Shown here piece by piece: positions 1 through 9,718 of a DNA stretch of 64,000 bases (position 1 is its first letter; every line of letters starts with the position of its first letter). Location: assembly GCF_003053845.1 (NCBI RefSeq), contig NZ_QAYG01000011.1, forward strand, positions 114,019 through 178,018, read 5' to 3'. A program made the position numbers and the translations under genes. The notes beneath the pieces were generated by a model that had not been told where the DNA came from, searched no databases, and saw only the letters and a list, made by a program, of their open reading frames with translations. This DNA comes from Breoghania corrubedonensis (GTDB lineage: Bacteria; Pseudomonadota; Alphaproteobacteria; Rhizobiales; Stappiaceae).

Positions 1-785
1 AGGCCCTGGTCGGGACCGAGCGCGCTGAAGCCGCCGTCGACGGCGATGTCGCAGCCGGTCACCCAGCCGGCCTCGTCCGAAGCGACGAAGGCGACGACAT
101 TGGCGACCTCCTCCATCCGCCCGACGCGGCCGAGCGGGTTGACGTGCCCGCCGGCCGCATCGGCGATATCGCGCCGGCCTTGCGTCATCGCTTCCATCGG
201 CGGCGACCACGTCCAGCCGGGCGAGACGGAAACGACGCGCATGCCCTCCGGGCCGAGAGCGGCGGCTGCGAGTTTGGTGAAGTGCATCAGCGCCGCCTTG
301 CCGGCCGCATAGGGGCCACGCTCGCGCGAGCCGACCTTGCCGGAAATGCTGCCGATATTGACGATCACCCCGCCGGGCTTTGTGAGAAGCGCGCCGGCCT
401 TCTGCACCAGCATGGCAGGGCCGACGATGTTGACGTTCAGCGTCTCCAGCCAGTCGTCGCGGCTGCTGTCCGGGCCCCGGTCGCGGTAGGAGCAGGCGCA
501 GTTGACCAGGATGTCGAGCCGCCCGAACGCCGCCTGGCAGGCCTCAAGCGCCGCCTCGATCTCCGCATCGCTGCGCACGTCGAGATGCCGGTAGAGCGCA
601 TCGTCGCGTCTTTCGCCGCCGTTCAGATCGCGCGCGAGCGCCTCTCCGGCTTGATCCGCGATGCCGGTGACGAGCACGCGGGCACCGGCGCGGTGCAGGC
701 GCCGGCAGATCGCCGCGCCGATCGAATGGGTGCCGCCGGTCACCAGCGCGACCTTGCCCGCGAGCGCCTGTCCTGCCTCAGCCAT
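1..785 (-). CDS. Short-chain dehydrogenase/reductase, 3' end cut by window edge
   Basis: Translation of the minus strand from the ATG at 785 gives about 261 residues up to the edge and is a classical SDR. It has a Rossmann nucleotide motif TGGTHSIGAA near residue 16 (TGxxxGxG class), a Ser in an IGSISG segment, and the catalytic pair in YAAGK. The C-terminal VDGG segment typical of the family lies just before the edge, so only a few residues are missing. The start overlaps the end of livF by 8 bp, so it is the last visible gene of the ABC operon. It should act as a cytosolic NAD(P)-dependent oxidoreductase on a substrate I cannot name; the operon suggests it acts on something the transporter imports. 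Confidence 0.9.
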   Translation of the reverse strand, partial: MAEAGQALAGKVALVTGGTHSIGAAICRRLHRAGARVLVTGIADQAGEALARDLNGGERRDDALYRHLDVRSDAEIEAALEACQAAFGRLDILVNCACSYRDRGPDSSRDDWLETLNVNIVGPAMLVQKAGALLTKPGGVIVNIGSISGKVGSRERGPYAAGKAALMHFTKLAAAALGPEGMRVVSVSPGWTWSPPMEAMTQGRRDIADAAGGHVNPLGRVGRMEEVANVVAFVASDEAGWVTGCDIAVDGGFSALGPDQG

Positions 786-1494
786 GGCCGCCCAGATAGG
801 TGGTGATCAGCATCGGATCGTGGATGAGGGCATCGGCCGGGCCGGAGCGGACGATGTCGCCGGTCTCCATCACGTAGCCGAAATCGGCGGTCTCAAGGGC
901 GGCGCGGGCATTCTGTTCGACGAGCAGGATCGAGACACCGTTCTCGCAGAGCGAGGGCAGGGTCGCCAGGATCTCGCGGGTGATGAGCGGCGCCAGCCCC
1001 AGGCTCGGCTCGTCCAGCATCAAGAGCTTCGGCCGCGCCATCAGCGCCCGGCCGAGCGCCAGCATCTGCCGCTCGCCGCCCGAAAGCGTGCCCGCCGCCT
1101 GCCGGCGCCGTTCCATCAGCCGGGGGAACCGGTCGTAGATCTCGTCCAGCGAGCGCTTGTTCTGGGCATGGGCACGGCGGTGGCTGTAGGCGCCGAGGCG
1201 CAGATTGTCCTCCACCGACATTTCGCCGAAGAGCTCGCGCCGCTCCGGCACCAGGCAGAAGCCCATCTCCACCCGCTGCTCCACGTCGAGGCGGGAAATG
1301 TCCTCGCCGTCGTAGATGACCCGGCCGGACGCCGGAAGAAGTCCGATGGCGGCATTCAGCAGGCTGGTCTTGCCGGCGCCGTTGGGGCCGATCACGGTCG
1401 CGATCCTGCCCTTTTCCACTTCCACCGAAACCGACCGCACGGCTTCCGCCTTGCCGTAGGAAACGGAGAAATCCTCGATTGCGAGCAGGGCCAT
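778..1494 (-). CDS. livF: Branched-chain amino-acid type ABC transporter ATP-binding protein LivF
   Basis: This 238-residue ATPase has Walker A (GPNGAGKTS), the ABC signature LSGGERQ and Walker B (LMLDEPSLGLAP, the LivF-type form). The start is taken at the ATG at 1494, whose A is shared with the TGA of the upstream livMG gene (TGATG coupling). A longer reading frame begins at 1566 but would run into livMG. It energises import together with LivG at the inner membrane. The substrate is not proven by sequence, because this subclass also carries amides, urea and aromatic acids. Confidence 0.93.
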   Translation of the reverse strand: MALLAIEDFSVSYGKAEAVRSVSVEVEKGRIATVIGPNGAGKTSLLNAAIGLLPASGRVIYDGEDISRLDVEQRVEMGFCLVPERRELFGEMSVEDNLRLGAYSHRRAHAQNKRSLDEIYDRFPRLMERRRQAAGTLSGGERQMLALGRALMARPKLLMLDEPSLGLAPLITREILATLPSLCENGVSILLVEQNARAALETADFGYVMETGDIVRSGPADALIHDPMLITTYLGGHG

Positions 1495-3263
1495 CAGACG
1501 ACACCTCCCAGATACGCTTCTTGCACGCGGGCATCTGCGCGCACGCTCGCCGGGTCGCCCTCGCACAGCTTGGTGCCGAACTCCATGACGACGATGCGGT
1601 CGACGAGCCCCATCACGAATTCCATGTCGTGCTCGACCAGCAGGATGGTCAGGTGCTCCTCGCGCAGGGATTTCAGCAAGGCCGACAGCGCCGCCTTTTC
1701 CTGCTTGCGCAGGCCCGCCGCCGGTTCGTCCAGCACCAGAAGCACCGGATCGGCGGCAAGCGCGCGGGCGATCTCCAGCACGCGCTGGTTGCCGAGCGGC
1801 AGGTTGCCGGCAAGCTCGAACGGCTTGTCGCCGAGCCCCACGCGCTCCAGCTGCCGCATCGCCTCGTATCGCGCGCGCTTTTCCTCCGCCGCATCGAGAC
1901 CCAGCGCGCCGGAGAAGAAGCCGGCCTTCGTGCGGGCGTAGGTGCCCAGCAGCACGTTGTCGAGAAGCGTCATGTTGGGCCTCAGCTTCACGTGCTGGAA
2001 GGTGCGCGCGACGCCGGCTTCAGCGATCTTTCGCTGGCGGGCGCGGGTGATGTCGCGTCCGTCGAAGGTCACCTTGCCCGCCGAAAGCGGCATGGCGCCG
2101 GTCACCAGGTTGAACATGGTGCTCTTGCCGGCCCCGTTGGGGCCGATCAGGCCGAGGATCTCGCCCGACATGACCTCGAAGCTCACGTTGTTGACCGCCG
2201 CCAGCCCGCCGAAGCGTTTTTGCGCGGCTTCCACCTCCAGCAGCACCTTGCCCGGTGCGGGCTGCGTGCGGCGCGGCAGCGGTTCGGCCTCGGCGGGTCT
2301 CTCATGAACCACATCCGGCAGCAGGGCGGCGATATAGGGCACGATGCCGTTGCGCGCGCGCTGCAGGAACAGGATGAAGATCGCCGAATAGACCACGATC
2401 TCCAGCTGTCCGGCCGAGCCGGGGGCGATCAGCGGCAGGTAGTCCTGCACAGCGTTCTTCAAAAGCGTGATCAGCCCGCTGCCGACGACGGCGCCGGCGA
2501 GATATCCCGCACCGCCCACCATTGCCATCATCAGGTATTCGATGCCGCGCGTGACGTCGAACTCGACCGGGCTGATGAAGCGTCCGAGATGGGTGTAGAG
2601 CCAGCCGGAAAGGCCGGCGAGGATGGCGGCGATGACGAAGGTGGCGAGCCGGATGCGGAAGGCGTCGACGCCGAGCGATTCCACCATCGAATTGCCGCCG
2701 CGAAGCGCCCGCATGGCGCGCCCGACGCGCGAATCCAGCATGTTGTGTGCAAGCCACATCGCGCCGATGAGCATCGCCCAGATGAGATAATAGATCTGGT
2801 TGCTGTCCACGAGCGCGACGGTGCCGACCGAAATCGGCGGGATCGACGCGATGCCGCTGTTGCGGCCCAGCCCCTCGATGTTGCCGAAGGTGAAATAGAT
2901 CGCGATGCCCCAGGCGACCGTGCTGATCGACAGGAAATGGCCTTGCAGCTTCAGCGTGATGGCGCCGAGCGCGGCGGCCACCGCGCCGCTCAGCACGATC
3001 GCCAGCACGAGCCCTGCCCAGGGCGAATAGCCCATGATGGCGCTCACCCAGGCGGTCGAATAGGCGGCGATGCCCATGAACGCGGTCTGGCCGAAGGAGA
3101 CCATGCCGCCGATGCCGGTGAGCAGAACGAGGCCGAGCGCGATCAGCGCGAACACGCCGATATAGTTCATCAATGTGATGGTGAAGGGTTGCAGCAGGAA
3201 CGGGGCGGCGGCGATCAGCACGACGGCGGCGATCGCGACGAGCCGCAGGGTGCGCGGGCTCAT
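1494..3263 (-). CDS. Fused LivM permease - LivG ATPase
   Basis: A single 589-residue product joins an inner-membrane permease (residues about 1-315, multiple hydrophobic segments, LivM-type [13 protein letters not shown] motif near 50-62) to an ATPase (about 340-589, Walker [10 protein letters not shown] at 374-382, Walker [13 protein letters not shown]). These are usually two genes; fused forms are known in proteobacteria. The ATG at 3263 overlaps the livH stop by 4 bp (ATGA). A longer upstream frame reaching 3977 is only the shadow of livH. It forms the translocation pore with LivH and pairs its ATPase half with LivF. Confidence 0.92.
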   Translation of the reverse strand: MSPRTLRLVAIAAVVLIAAAPFLLQPFTITLMNYIGVFALIALGLVLLTGIGGMVSFGQTAFMGIAAYSTAWVSAIMGYSPWAGLVLAIVLSGAVAAALGAITLKLQGHFLSISTVAWGIAIYFTFGNIEGLGRNSGIASIPPISVGTVALVDSNQIYYLIWAMLIGAMWLAHNMLDSRVGRAMRALRGGNSMVESLGVDAFRIRLATFVIAAILAGLSGWLYTHLGRFISPVEFDVTRGIEYLMMAMVGGAGYLAGAVVGSGLITLLKNAVQDYLPLIAPGSAGQLEIVVYSAIFILFLQRARNGIVPYIAALLPDVVHERPAEAEPLPRRTQPAPGKVLLEVEAAQKRFGGLAAVNNVSFEVMSGEILGLIGPNGAGKSTMFNLVTGAMPLSAGKVTFDGRDITRARQRKIAEAGVARTFQHVKLRPNMTLLDNVLLGTYARTKAGFFSGALGLDAAEEKRARYEAMRQLERVGLGDKPFELAGNLPLGNQRVLEIARALAADPVLLVLDEPAAGLRKQEKAALSALLKSLREEHLTILLVEHDMEFVMGLVDRIVVMEFGTKLCEGDPASVRADARVQEAYLGGVV

Positions 3264-4303
3264 TCCTCGGTATCCTCTTCGGAGTGGACGGTCGTGTAGG
3301 AGCGCCAGAGCAGCACCGGGATGAGGATCGAGAACACGATCACCTCCTTGTAGGCGCTGGACTGGAAGGAGGCGAAGCTCTCCAGAAGGCCGACCAGAAC
3401 CGAGCCGAGCGCGGTGACGGGAAAGCTGACGAGCCCGCCGATGATGGCGCCGACGAAGGCCTTCAGGCCGATGAGGAAGCCGGAATCGTAGAAGATGGTG
3501 TTGACCGGGGCGATCAGGATGCCGGAGACGCCGGCAAGCAGCGAGCCGAGCAGATAGGCGATGGTGCCGGCGCGTTCCGGCCGGATGCCCATCAGCCGTG
3601 CGCCGGTGCGGTTGATCGCGGTGGCGTGCAGCGCCTTGCCGGTCAGCGTGAACTCGAAGAACAGGTAGAGCAGGGCGGAAAACAAGAGCGCCGCGCCCAC
3701 GATCATCACCGTCTGGCCGGGCACGAACACGCTGCCGAATTCGAAGGTGGCATCCGTCAGCGTTTCCGTGCGCACGCCTTCCGGCCCGAAGAACAGCAGC
3801 CCCAGCCCGACCAGCGCGAAGTGCAGCGCCATGGAGACGGTGAGCAGCAGCAGCACCGAGGCATCGGCGATGGGGCGGTAGACGATGCGGTCGAGCAGCG
3901 GCGCGACCGGCAGGATCAGCACCAGCGATAGCACGATGCGCAGCGCCATCGGCAGCGCGTGGCCGGCCGTCAGCCACACCGCGCCGGCGGCGGCAAGCGG
4001 CAGGACGAGATAGAACACCAGCGCCTTCGGGATCCGGCCGGGACTGCGCGCGCGCAGCAGCGAGACGACCTCGACCAGCGTGGCCAGCACGGCAAGCGCC
4101 GCGACAAGCCCGACCGTGCCCGGCACCTGCTTCAGTTCAAGGGCCGCGACGGTCAGCGCGGTGAAGGCGGCGATGTCGCCGAAGGGGACGAAGATCACCC
4201 GGGTCACGGCGAAGATCAGCACGAAGCCCAGCGCGATCAGCACGTAGATCGCGCCCGTGGCGATGCCGTCGACGGCCAGAATGGCGGCAATATCAGCGGT
4301 CAT
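3260..4303 (-). CDS. livH: Branched-chain amino-acid type ABC transporter permease LivH
   Basis: This 347-residue, strongly hydrophobic inner-membrane protein opens with the LivH-type segment [24 protein letters not shown]. An extra hydrophobic stretch follows residue 60, so it is longer than the usual 290-300 residues, as in many LivH relatives with an inserted region. It lies 134 bp downstream of livK and overlaps livMG by 4 bp. It forms half of the membrane channel. The assignment to the family is firm; the substrate is not known. Confidence 0.9.
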   Translation of the reverse strand: MTADIAAILAVDGIATGAIYVLIALGFVLIFAVTRVIFVPFGDIAAFTALTVAALELKQVPGTVGLVAALAVLATLVEVVSLLRARSPGRIPKALVFYLVLPLAAAGAVWLTAGHALPMALRIVLSLVLILPVAPLLDRIVYRPIADASVLLLLTVSMALHFALVGLGLLFFGPEGVRTETLTDATFEFGSVFVPGQTVMIVGAALLFSALLYLFFEFTLTGKALHATAINRTGARLMGIRPERAGTIAYLLGSLLAGVSGILIAPVNTIFYDSGFLIGLKAFVGAIIGGLVSFPVTALGSVLVGLLESFASFQSSAYKEVIVFSILIPVLLWRSYTTVHSEEDTEE

Positions 4304-4405
4304 GGTGTCTCAAGGCTGGAGAAGGGGCCGGCGAGCCGGCAGGGGGCGAGCCGCGCCCGGCAGCAGCGGCCCCGTGCCCGCACGATGCATTCAGGTGGAG
4401 CGGGC

Positions 4406-4429
4406 CCCCGCGACCGGCCGGCCGCGGGG
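4406..4429 (-). terminator. Intercistronic GC hairpin after livK
   Basis: CCCCGCG at 4406-4412 pairs with CGCGGGG at 4423-4429 around a 10-nt loop that is itself self-complementary. It lies 9 bp past the livK stop with no T-run. Such a hairpin between a binding-protein gene and its permease gene typically stabilises the upstream mRNA or partly terminates, giving excess binding protein. That role is inferred. Confidence 0.4.
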
Positions 4430-4437
4430 ACGAGGCG

Positions 4438-5595
4438 TCAGGGCTGGTAGACCCACTTGCCCTCGACCAGCTTGACGACGACAAGGCTGCGCTCGTCGAC
4501 GCCATAGCTGGAGGCCGGGGTGAAGTTGTAGACAGCGTGAACGCCTGGGAGATCCTTGGTGGTGAAGATGGCGTCGTTGAGTGCCTTGCGGAACGCCTGC
4601 GTGCCCGGCTTCTCCTCCTTCAGGGCCTTTTCAGCGGCATCGAGGAAGACCAACCAGCCGTCGAAGGAATATCCGGAGAAGCCGTCGGTCACCTGCTCGC
4701 CATTGTTCACCTTGGCATAGGCCTCGTGAAAGGCCATGCCCGGCTTCTTGGCGAAGTGGTCGTCGGGAAGCTGCGAGGTGACGACCACGGGGCCGGCGGA
4801 CACCTGAATGCCCTCGACCGCAGCGCCGCCGACGCGGATGAAGTCGGCGTTGAGAACCGACGGCGTGCCGTAGAACGGTCCCTTGAAGCCGCGCTTTCTG
4901 AGTTCGATCAGCGGCAGCGCACCCTGGGTGCCCGAGCCGCCGTCGATGAAGGCATCGGGACGCGACGCCAGCACTTTCAGCACCTGGCCGGTGACGGAGG
5001 TATCGGTGCGCGAATAGCGCTCGTTCGTCGTCACCTTCGGGCCGCCGTCGGCTTCCGCCGCCTTGGCACCATCATAGACGAAATCGCCCCAGGCATCGTT
5101 GTAGCCGATATAGCCGACGGTCTTGATACCGTCGCGCTGCATGCGCTTGGCGATGACCTTGACCATCAGCGCCGGGGTCTGCGGCATTGCGATGGCCCAG
5201 CGCTCGCCGTCCTTGGCCGGCGTCACGTTGATCGGCGAGATCGCGATCATCGGCACGTGCAGTTCGTTGGCGACTGCCACCATGGCGATGGTGGAGGTTG
5301 CCTGCGCCGAACCGATCAGCAGATCGACGTGCTCTTCCTCCACCAGCTTGCGCGCCGCGCGGGAGGCGGCCGACGGGTCGGAGCCGTCGTCGAGGCTGAT
5401 CAGCGTGATCTTCTCCCCGCCCACCTCGCTCTGGTATTCGAACGCGGCCTTGATGCCCTTTTCATACGGAATGCCGATCGAGGCGCCCGCGCCGCTGAGC
5501 GCGGTCACGAAGCCGACCTTGATTTCGGCCTGCGCCGCCGTCGCCGCCAGGCTCAGCCCGGCCACAACGGCGAGTGTCGAAGCGATTTTCTTCAA
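4438..5595 (-). CDS. livK: Periplasmic substrate-binding protein, LivK/ABC type-1 family
   Basis: Start chosen at the TTG at 5595. It is preceded by GGAGG with 5-nt spacing and begins a clean signal peptide (MKKIAS..., hydrophobic core, AAQA cleavage region). The next in-frame ATG lies upstream at 5646 and would hide the signal. The 385-residue product has the branched-chain binding-protein fold signature (IKVGFVTALSGAGASIGIPYEKGIKAA, LLIGSAQATSTIAMVAVANE). It captures ligand in the periplasm for LivH/LivMG/LivF. It is the first gene of the operon. Confidence 0.92.
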   Translation of the reverse strand: MKKIASTLAVVAGLSLAATAAQAEIKVGFVTALSGAGASIGIPYEKGIKAAFEYQSEVGGEKITLISLDDGSDPSAASRAARKLVEEEHVDLLIGSAQATSTIAMVAVANELHVPMIAISPINVTPAKDGERWAIAMPQTPALMVKVIAKRMQRDGIKTVGYIGYNDAWGDFVYDGAKAAEADGGPKVTTNERYSRTDTSVTGQVLKVLASRPDAFIDGGSGTQGALPLIELRKRGFKGPFYGTPSVLNADFIRVGGAAVEGIQVSAGPVVVTSQLPDDHFAKKPGMAFHEAYAKVNNGEQVTDGFSGYSFDGWLVFLDAAEKALKEEKPGTQAFRKALNDAIFTTKDLPGVHAVYNFTPASSYGVDERSLVVVKLVEGKWVYQP

Positions 5596-6435
5596 GATTG
5601 CCTCCACTGTCTGCCACCGGCGCGGATGCCCGGCGGTGAGGTTCATCTGGTCCCTTGATCGTCTGGAGATGTCGGCTTTCCGGATGTTCCGGCATGTTGG
5701 CCGGTATTTTGACCAATATTCTGAAAGGTGCGGCCCGCATCTTTGTGATGGCGTGCGGGTTCCGGCTTCGCGGTGGGAAGGTCGCGAACAGGTGCAGTGT
5801 TCTTCTGGTGAGCGAGCGCGCGATGCCGGCCCGCAATCGTTGCAACCGCCCCGGGGGACTCCACCCCGGCAGTGTCGTGTGTATCGGTCGGGCCGCGCCG
5901 CGAAAGAGCTTCGCGAAACGGCGTAAGGCAGGCAGGCGGAAGGCGCCGGTTGCCGCCTCATCGCGACCTGCCGAGCCGAAACCGCGTGGAGGACGCCGGA
6001 CGGACATTCCAGGCGGGCATCGGGTCTCCGGGATGCGCAGACGCGTTCACCATGGGGCCTCCGTCAGCCGGTCCGTTGACTGTGCGCGATCTTGTAGCGT
6101 TCCCGACCGGACCGATATTTGAAGCTTAAAGTTAATTCGCGGTCGCTGTCAACAAAGCCGTGCTCCCGGAAGGCGCTGGATCATTCTCTTTTGAAATGGA
6201 CAAATAAAATCAGATGTTTGTGATGGGCGCTCAAGCGCGCCGGAGCGGGCCGCTTTCCGTCAACGCTTGTGCTCCTGCTTGCGAAGACTAGTGCCGGAGC
6301 ATCTTTTCGGTCCTGTGAAACTGGCAGCGCCGCCGCCAGACACCCTGCGTGCACCGTTCCAATGGCTGGTCGAACGACAATCGCCGGGCGGGTCCCGGAT
6401 CTCCGAAGCTCAGGCTCAAGAACGACAACCTGAAG
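5596..6435. other. Non-coding stretch upstream of livK
   Basis: No supported gene is visible on either strand. Frames here have no family resemblance and no convincing ribosome-binding sites. The part near 5600-5760 should hold the livK promoter and leader on the minus strand, but I cannot place its elements. The part after about 6180 is more AT-rich and leads into a transposase remnant. Confidence 0.5.
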
Positions 6436-6642
6436 TATTCGGTGCGCCGGCATGGGAACTGCCACGACAATGCCGTTGCGGAGAATGCCCGCAACCGGCT
6501 CGAGCGAAAGCGGATACGGCGCCGGCTATCGATGCGCGGGGGCGAAGACAGGCAGGTTGTGTTCGATGACATTGAGATGTTCTACAATCCGCAGCCCGGG
6601 CATGTGAGGAGCGCGAAGCTGCCACCCGTCGCGTGCGAGGGC
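6436..6642 (+). pseudogene. IS3-family transposase remnant (C-terminal part of OrfB)
   Basis: About 69 codons translate to a segment matching the end of IS3-group integrase-type transposases: YSVRRHGNCHDNAVAEN (normally SRRGNCYDNAVAES, carrying the catalytic Glu), then ERKRIRRR, and DDIEMFYNPQPGH (normally YIEMFYNPxRRH). The N-terminal integrase core with the two catalytic Asp residues is not visible upstream, and the C-terminal segment has diverged (LPPVACEG for LSPVxFE). It is therefore a decayed relic rather than a working element. I did not find terminal inverted repeats. Confidence 0.75.
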
Positions 6643-6779
6643 CGGCCGGAAATGAATGCTGCGGGTGTGCGAAAAATCCGGGGCGATTCAAACACAACGA
6701 AACGAAAACAAGCACTTCCGGCTAGCGCTGTGTCAGCCGACCGGAAGCCCATTTCAAGTCGACTTGAGGTTTTATTCAC

Positions 6780-7715
6780 ATGCGCGCTTTGAACTTGGAT
6801 CAGATCCGGGCGTTCCTGGCCGTTTGTCGCAGCGGGGGCGTACAAAAGGCTGCGCAGCATCTGAATCTGACACAGCCGGCCGTCACGACGCGCATTCGCA
6901 AGCTGGAGGACAGTCTTGGTGTCTCTCTGTTCGAGCGGCAGATCTCGGGCATGAAGCTGACCAAACGGGGCGAGTTGCTGCTGCAATATGCCGAGCAGTT
7001 CGAACGGCTTGCCGATCGTGTGGAAGAAGTCGTTGTTGCGCCCGAGGGCATCGACCGACGCCTGCGGGTGGGGGCGTCGGAGACGGTTGCCCAATGCTGG
7101 CTGCCCGATCTCGTCTCCGCGCTTCATCGCAAATTTCCGCGCCTTGAAGTGGATATCAACGTCGATATCTCGGTGAACCTGCGCGCGGCGCTTCTTGCGC
7201 GCGAGATCGATCTGGCAATCCTGCTGGGGCCGATCTCCGAATACTCTGTCGACAATGTCACCTTGCCCGGCTTCGAACTCGCGTGGTTCGTCGCGGCCGA
7301 CGCCGCCGATCCTGCGGAGGGAGCGCACCGGCTGTTTGAAGACAAGCCGGTCATCTCCTATGCCCGCAACACCCGGCCGTGGCGGGAGTTGAAGAGCCTG
7401 TTGTTCGATCGCGTCGGACCGGATGTCTCGGTCTTTCCGTCCTCGTCCCTTTCCGCCTGTTTCCGGCTCGTCGAAGCCGGGCTCGGGGTGGCGGCACTGC
7501 CGCGAGTCCTCGGCCACAAATTGGTCAGGGAAGGCAGCATCCGGGAATTCGATCCGGGCTGGAAGCCGAGCGAGTTGCGCTTCTCCGCATCCTATCTTGG
7601 CGACCCGCACGATCACATGGTCGAGGCTGCCGCCGAACTTTCTCAAACGATTTCAGAAGCATGGCATCTAGAGAATGATAGGAGAGGATCCGCAGGTGAC
7701 GGAAAGAGACCATAA
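6780..7715 (+). CDS. LysR-family transcriptional regulator
   Basis: The 311-residue product has an N-terminal winged helix-turn-helix at residues about 5-62 (LDQIRAFLAVCRSGGVQKAAQHLNLTQPAVTTRIRKLE) followed by a LysR effector-binding domain from about 90 on. It is co-directional with the oxoproline/glutamate operon 88 bp downstream and most likely regulates it, with the effector being the imported substrate or a product. A T-N11-A dyad overlaps its stop codon. The final 15 residues are polar and poorly conserved. Confidence 0.9.
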   Translation: MRALNLDQIRAFLAVCRSGGVQKAAQHLNLTQPAVTTRIRKLEDSLGVSLFERQISGMKLTKRGELLLQYAEQFERLADRVEEVVVAPEGIDRRLRVGASETVAQCWLPDLVSALHRKFPRLEVDINVDISVNLRAALLAREIDLAILLGPISEYSVDNVTLPGFELAWFVAADAADPAEGAHRLFEDKPVISYARNTRPWRELKSLLFDRVGPDVSVFPSSSLSACFRLVEAGLGVAALPRVLGHKLVREGSIREFDPGWKPSELRFSASYLGDPHDHMVEAAAELSQTISEAWHLENDRRGSAGDGKRP

Positions 7716-7726
7716 ATGAAATTTAT
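7712..7726 (+). promoter_or_regulatory. T-N11-A dyad, candidate LysR site
   Basis: ATAAAT (7712-7717) and ATTTAT (7721-7726) form a perfect 6-bp dyad around GAA. It fits the T-N11-A pattern bound by LysR-type regulators and lies in the AT-rich leader ahead of the catabolic operon. Function is inferred from position only. Confidence 0.35.
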
Positions 7727-7803
7727 AAAGATAAGTAAAAATAATCAATTTGCGGTTATGTCGCGGATGCTCAACGCTTATAAAAAACAGGGGACATATA
7801 AGC

Positions 7804-8619
7804 GTGCTTGTGAGCTATCAGACACTGAGGGCGCGTCCTGCGGACGCTCAGCGACAGGCCATCCGACTTGGTGAATACCAGTCCCATACCGCGGGATTGG
7901 GCAAGGGATGTCTGCAGGCAAATGTGGTTATTACGCCGGCGGCCTATGCGCTCGACTTCATGCGCTTTTGCCAGCGCAACCCCAAACCGTGTCCGTTGAT
8001 TGGCGTGTCCGATACCGGCAACCCGGACATGTTCACGCTCGGCGCCGATATCGATATCCGCACCGATATCCCGGCCTACAACATCTATCGCTATGGCGAA
8101 CTCGCGGACACGGTCCCGGACATCCGGGCAATCTGGAACGACGATCTCGTTGCTTTCGCGCTGGGGTGCTCCTTTACGTTCGAACACGCGTTGCTCGAGG
8201 CCGGAATTGATGTCTGGCACATCAGCAACAATTCCACCGTTCCGATGTACCGGACCTCGATTTTCACGGTTCCGGCCGGCCCGTTTCGTGGTGGCAGCGT
8301 TGTATCCATGCGCATGATCCCGAGCGAGCGGGTCGACGAGGCGGTCGCCATTTCCTCCCGTTTTCCGTTGGCCCATGGATCGCCGGTCCACATCGGCGAT
8401 CCTGCCGCGATCGATATTGCGGATCTCTCCAGGCCCGATTGGGGCGATCCCGTGCCGATGCCGGTCACGCACACGCCGGTTTTCTGGGCGTGTGGCGTCA
8501 CGCCCCAAGCTATCATTCGCAATGCCAAGCTTCCGATCTGCATCACACACAAGCCGGGAACCATGCTTCTGACGGAAGTTCCCGACGATGCGGACGTACC
8601 TTTGTTCCAAAAATCATAA
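7804..8619 (+). CDS. DUF1445/YcsI-family D-glutamate cyclase (putative hydro-lyase)
   Basis: The 271-residue product matches the DUF1445 (UPF0317, YcsI) family across its length: LGEYQSHTAGLGKGCLQANVVI, FMRFCQRNPKPCPLIGVSDTG, DDLVAFALGCSFTFEHALLEAGI, and FWACGVTPQAII near the C-terminus. The family is homologous to the N-terminal half of mammalian D-glutamate cyclase (DGLUCY), which makes 5-oxo-D-proline from D-glutamate. Start taken at GTG 7804 with AGGGGA 9 nt upstream; this gives the usual family length, while an earlier frame start at 7750 adds 18 unrelated residues. It is the first enzyme of an operon with a TRAP transporter, 5-oxoprolinase and glutamate dehydrogenase, which fits a role in D-Glu/5-oxoproline interconversion. 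Confidence 0.85.
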   Translation: MLVSYQTLRARPADAQRQAIRLGEYQSHTAGLGKGCLQANVVITPAAYALDFMRFCQRNPKPCPLIGVSDTGNPDMFTLGADIDIRTDIPAYNIYRYGELADTVPDIRAIWNDDLVAFALGCSFTFEHALLEAGIDVWHISNNSTVPMYRTSIFTVPAGPFRGGSVVSMRMIPSERVDEAVAISSRFPLAHGSPVHIGDPAAIDIADLSRPDWGDPVPMPVTHTPVFWACGVTPQAIIRNAKLPICITHKPGTMLLTEVPDDADVPLFQKS

Positions 8620-8656
8620 GACCAAAAAACAATCTGTACCCCAGAGGAGAAATACA

Positions 8657-9694
8657 ATGAAACGACTGCTCGTTGCATGCGCTGTCTCTGCCGCTTTCAC
8701 CTCGGCCGCAATGGCCGAAGATCTTTCCGTGGTCGGCAGCTGGTCCAGTCTGCCGTTGCACAACCAGTATGAAAAGCCGTTCTGGGAAACGACCCTCCCG
8801 GAAGCCTCCGCCGGCAGGCTGAAGGTCAATCTGACCACGCACAACCAGATGGGTCTGGGTGTCGGCGATGTGTTCCGCCTTCTGGGCGATGGCGTCTATG
8901 ACGTGGCGATGACGGTTTCCGACTATGCGGTTGCGGACGCGCCGGAACTTGAAGGTCTCGACGTTCCACTCATTGCGCTTGATGCCAAGACGGAACACGC
9001 GGCAATCGATGCGGCCCGGCCGATGGTCGAGGAGATCTTCGAGACGCGCTTCAATGCGCATGTGCTGGCGATCGCGCCCTATCCCCCGCAGGTTGTCTTC
9101 TGCAACAAGGCGATCGGCGGCCTTGCCGACCTGAAGGGCCTCAAGATCCGCGCCTCGGGTCGCATGACGGCGAAGTTCCTGGAGGCCCTGGGCGCCGAAG
9201 GCGTCAATGTCGCCTTCTCCGAAGTCCCGGGCTCTTTGCAGAAGGGCGTGGTCGATTGCGCCGTGACCGGTGCCGGTTCGGGCTACAGCGCCGGCTGGTG
9301 GGAAGTGTCCTCGCATCTTCTGACCTTGCCGCTGGGCGGCTGGGATCCGGTCGTCACAGCCATCAACAAGGACAAGTGGGACAGCCTCTCGGCCGAGGAT
9401 CGTGACCTCATTTCCACCCTGATCAAGTCGAAGTTCGAGGCGCCCGCCTGGGCGGCGGCCGACGGTGCGCTGGCCAATGACGTGGCCTGTCTGACCGGCG
9501 AGGGCGATTGTCAGTCCGGCGAGGCGCGCGCGATGGTGCTGGTTCCGGCGAGCGAGGCCGACATGGCGACGGCGCGCGAGATCCTGGAAACCGTCGTGCT
9601 GCCCGACTGGGGCAAGCGGGCCGGCAAGGATTGGGCCGAGCGCTGGAATGCCAGCGTCGGCAAGGTCGTCGAGGTTTCGATCCCGACCAATTGA
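8657..9694 (+). CDS. dctP: TRAP transporter solute-binding protein, DctP family
   Basis: Start at ATG 8657, preceded by AGAGGAG and opening a Sec signal peptide (MKRLLVACAVSAAFTSAAMA). The mature part of the 345-residue protein has DctP features: GLKIRASGRMTAKFLEALGA (the region with the conserved ligand-carboxylate Arg), and VDCAVTGAGSGYSAGWWEV. It binds a carboxylate ligand in the periplasm for the DctQM permease. Pyroglutamate-binding DctP proteins are known in Bordetella; the neighbouring 5-oxoprolinase makes 5-oxoproline the best guess here. Confidence 0.9.
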   Translation: MKRLLVACAVSAAFTSAAMAEDLSVVGSWSSLPLHNQYEKPFWETTLPEASAGRLKVNLTTHNQMGLGVGDVFRLLGDGVYDVAMTVSDYAVADAPELEGLDVPLIALDAKTEHAAIDAARPMVEEIFETRFNAHVLAIAPYPPQVVFCNKAIGGLADLKGLKIRASGRMTAKFLEALGAEGVNVAFSEVPGSLQKGVVDCAVTGAGSGYSAGWWEVSSHLLTLPLGGWDPVVTAINKDKWDSLSAEDRDLISTLIKSKFEAPAWAAADGALANDVACLTGEGDCQSGEARAMVLVPASEADMATAREILETVVLPDWGKRAGKDWAERWNASVGKVVEVSIPTN

Positions 9695-9718
9695 TCCTGA
9701 CCGGTTTCGCCCAAGCCC

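Noticed and set aside
1479..3299. A 606-codon plus-strand open frame opposite the liv genes
   Set aside because: It is antisense to clearly homologous livMG and has the His/Arg/Asp-rich composition of a shadow frame in GC-rich DNA.
6181..6715. Several overlapping minus-strand frames around the IS3 relic
   Set aside because: They are antisense shadows of the transposase remnant and have no family resemblance.
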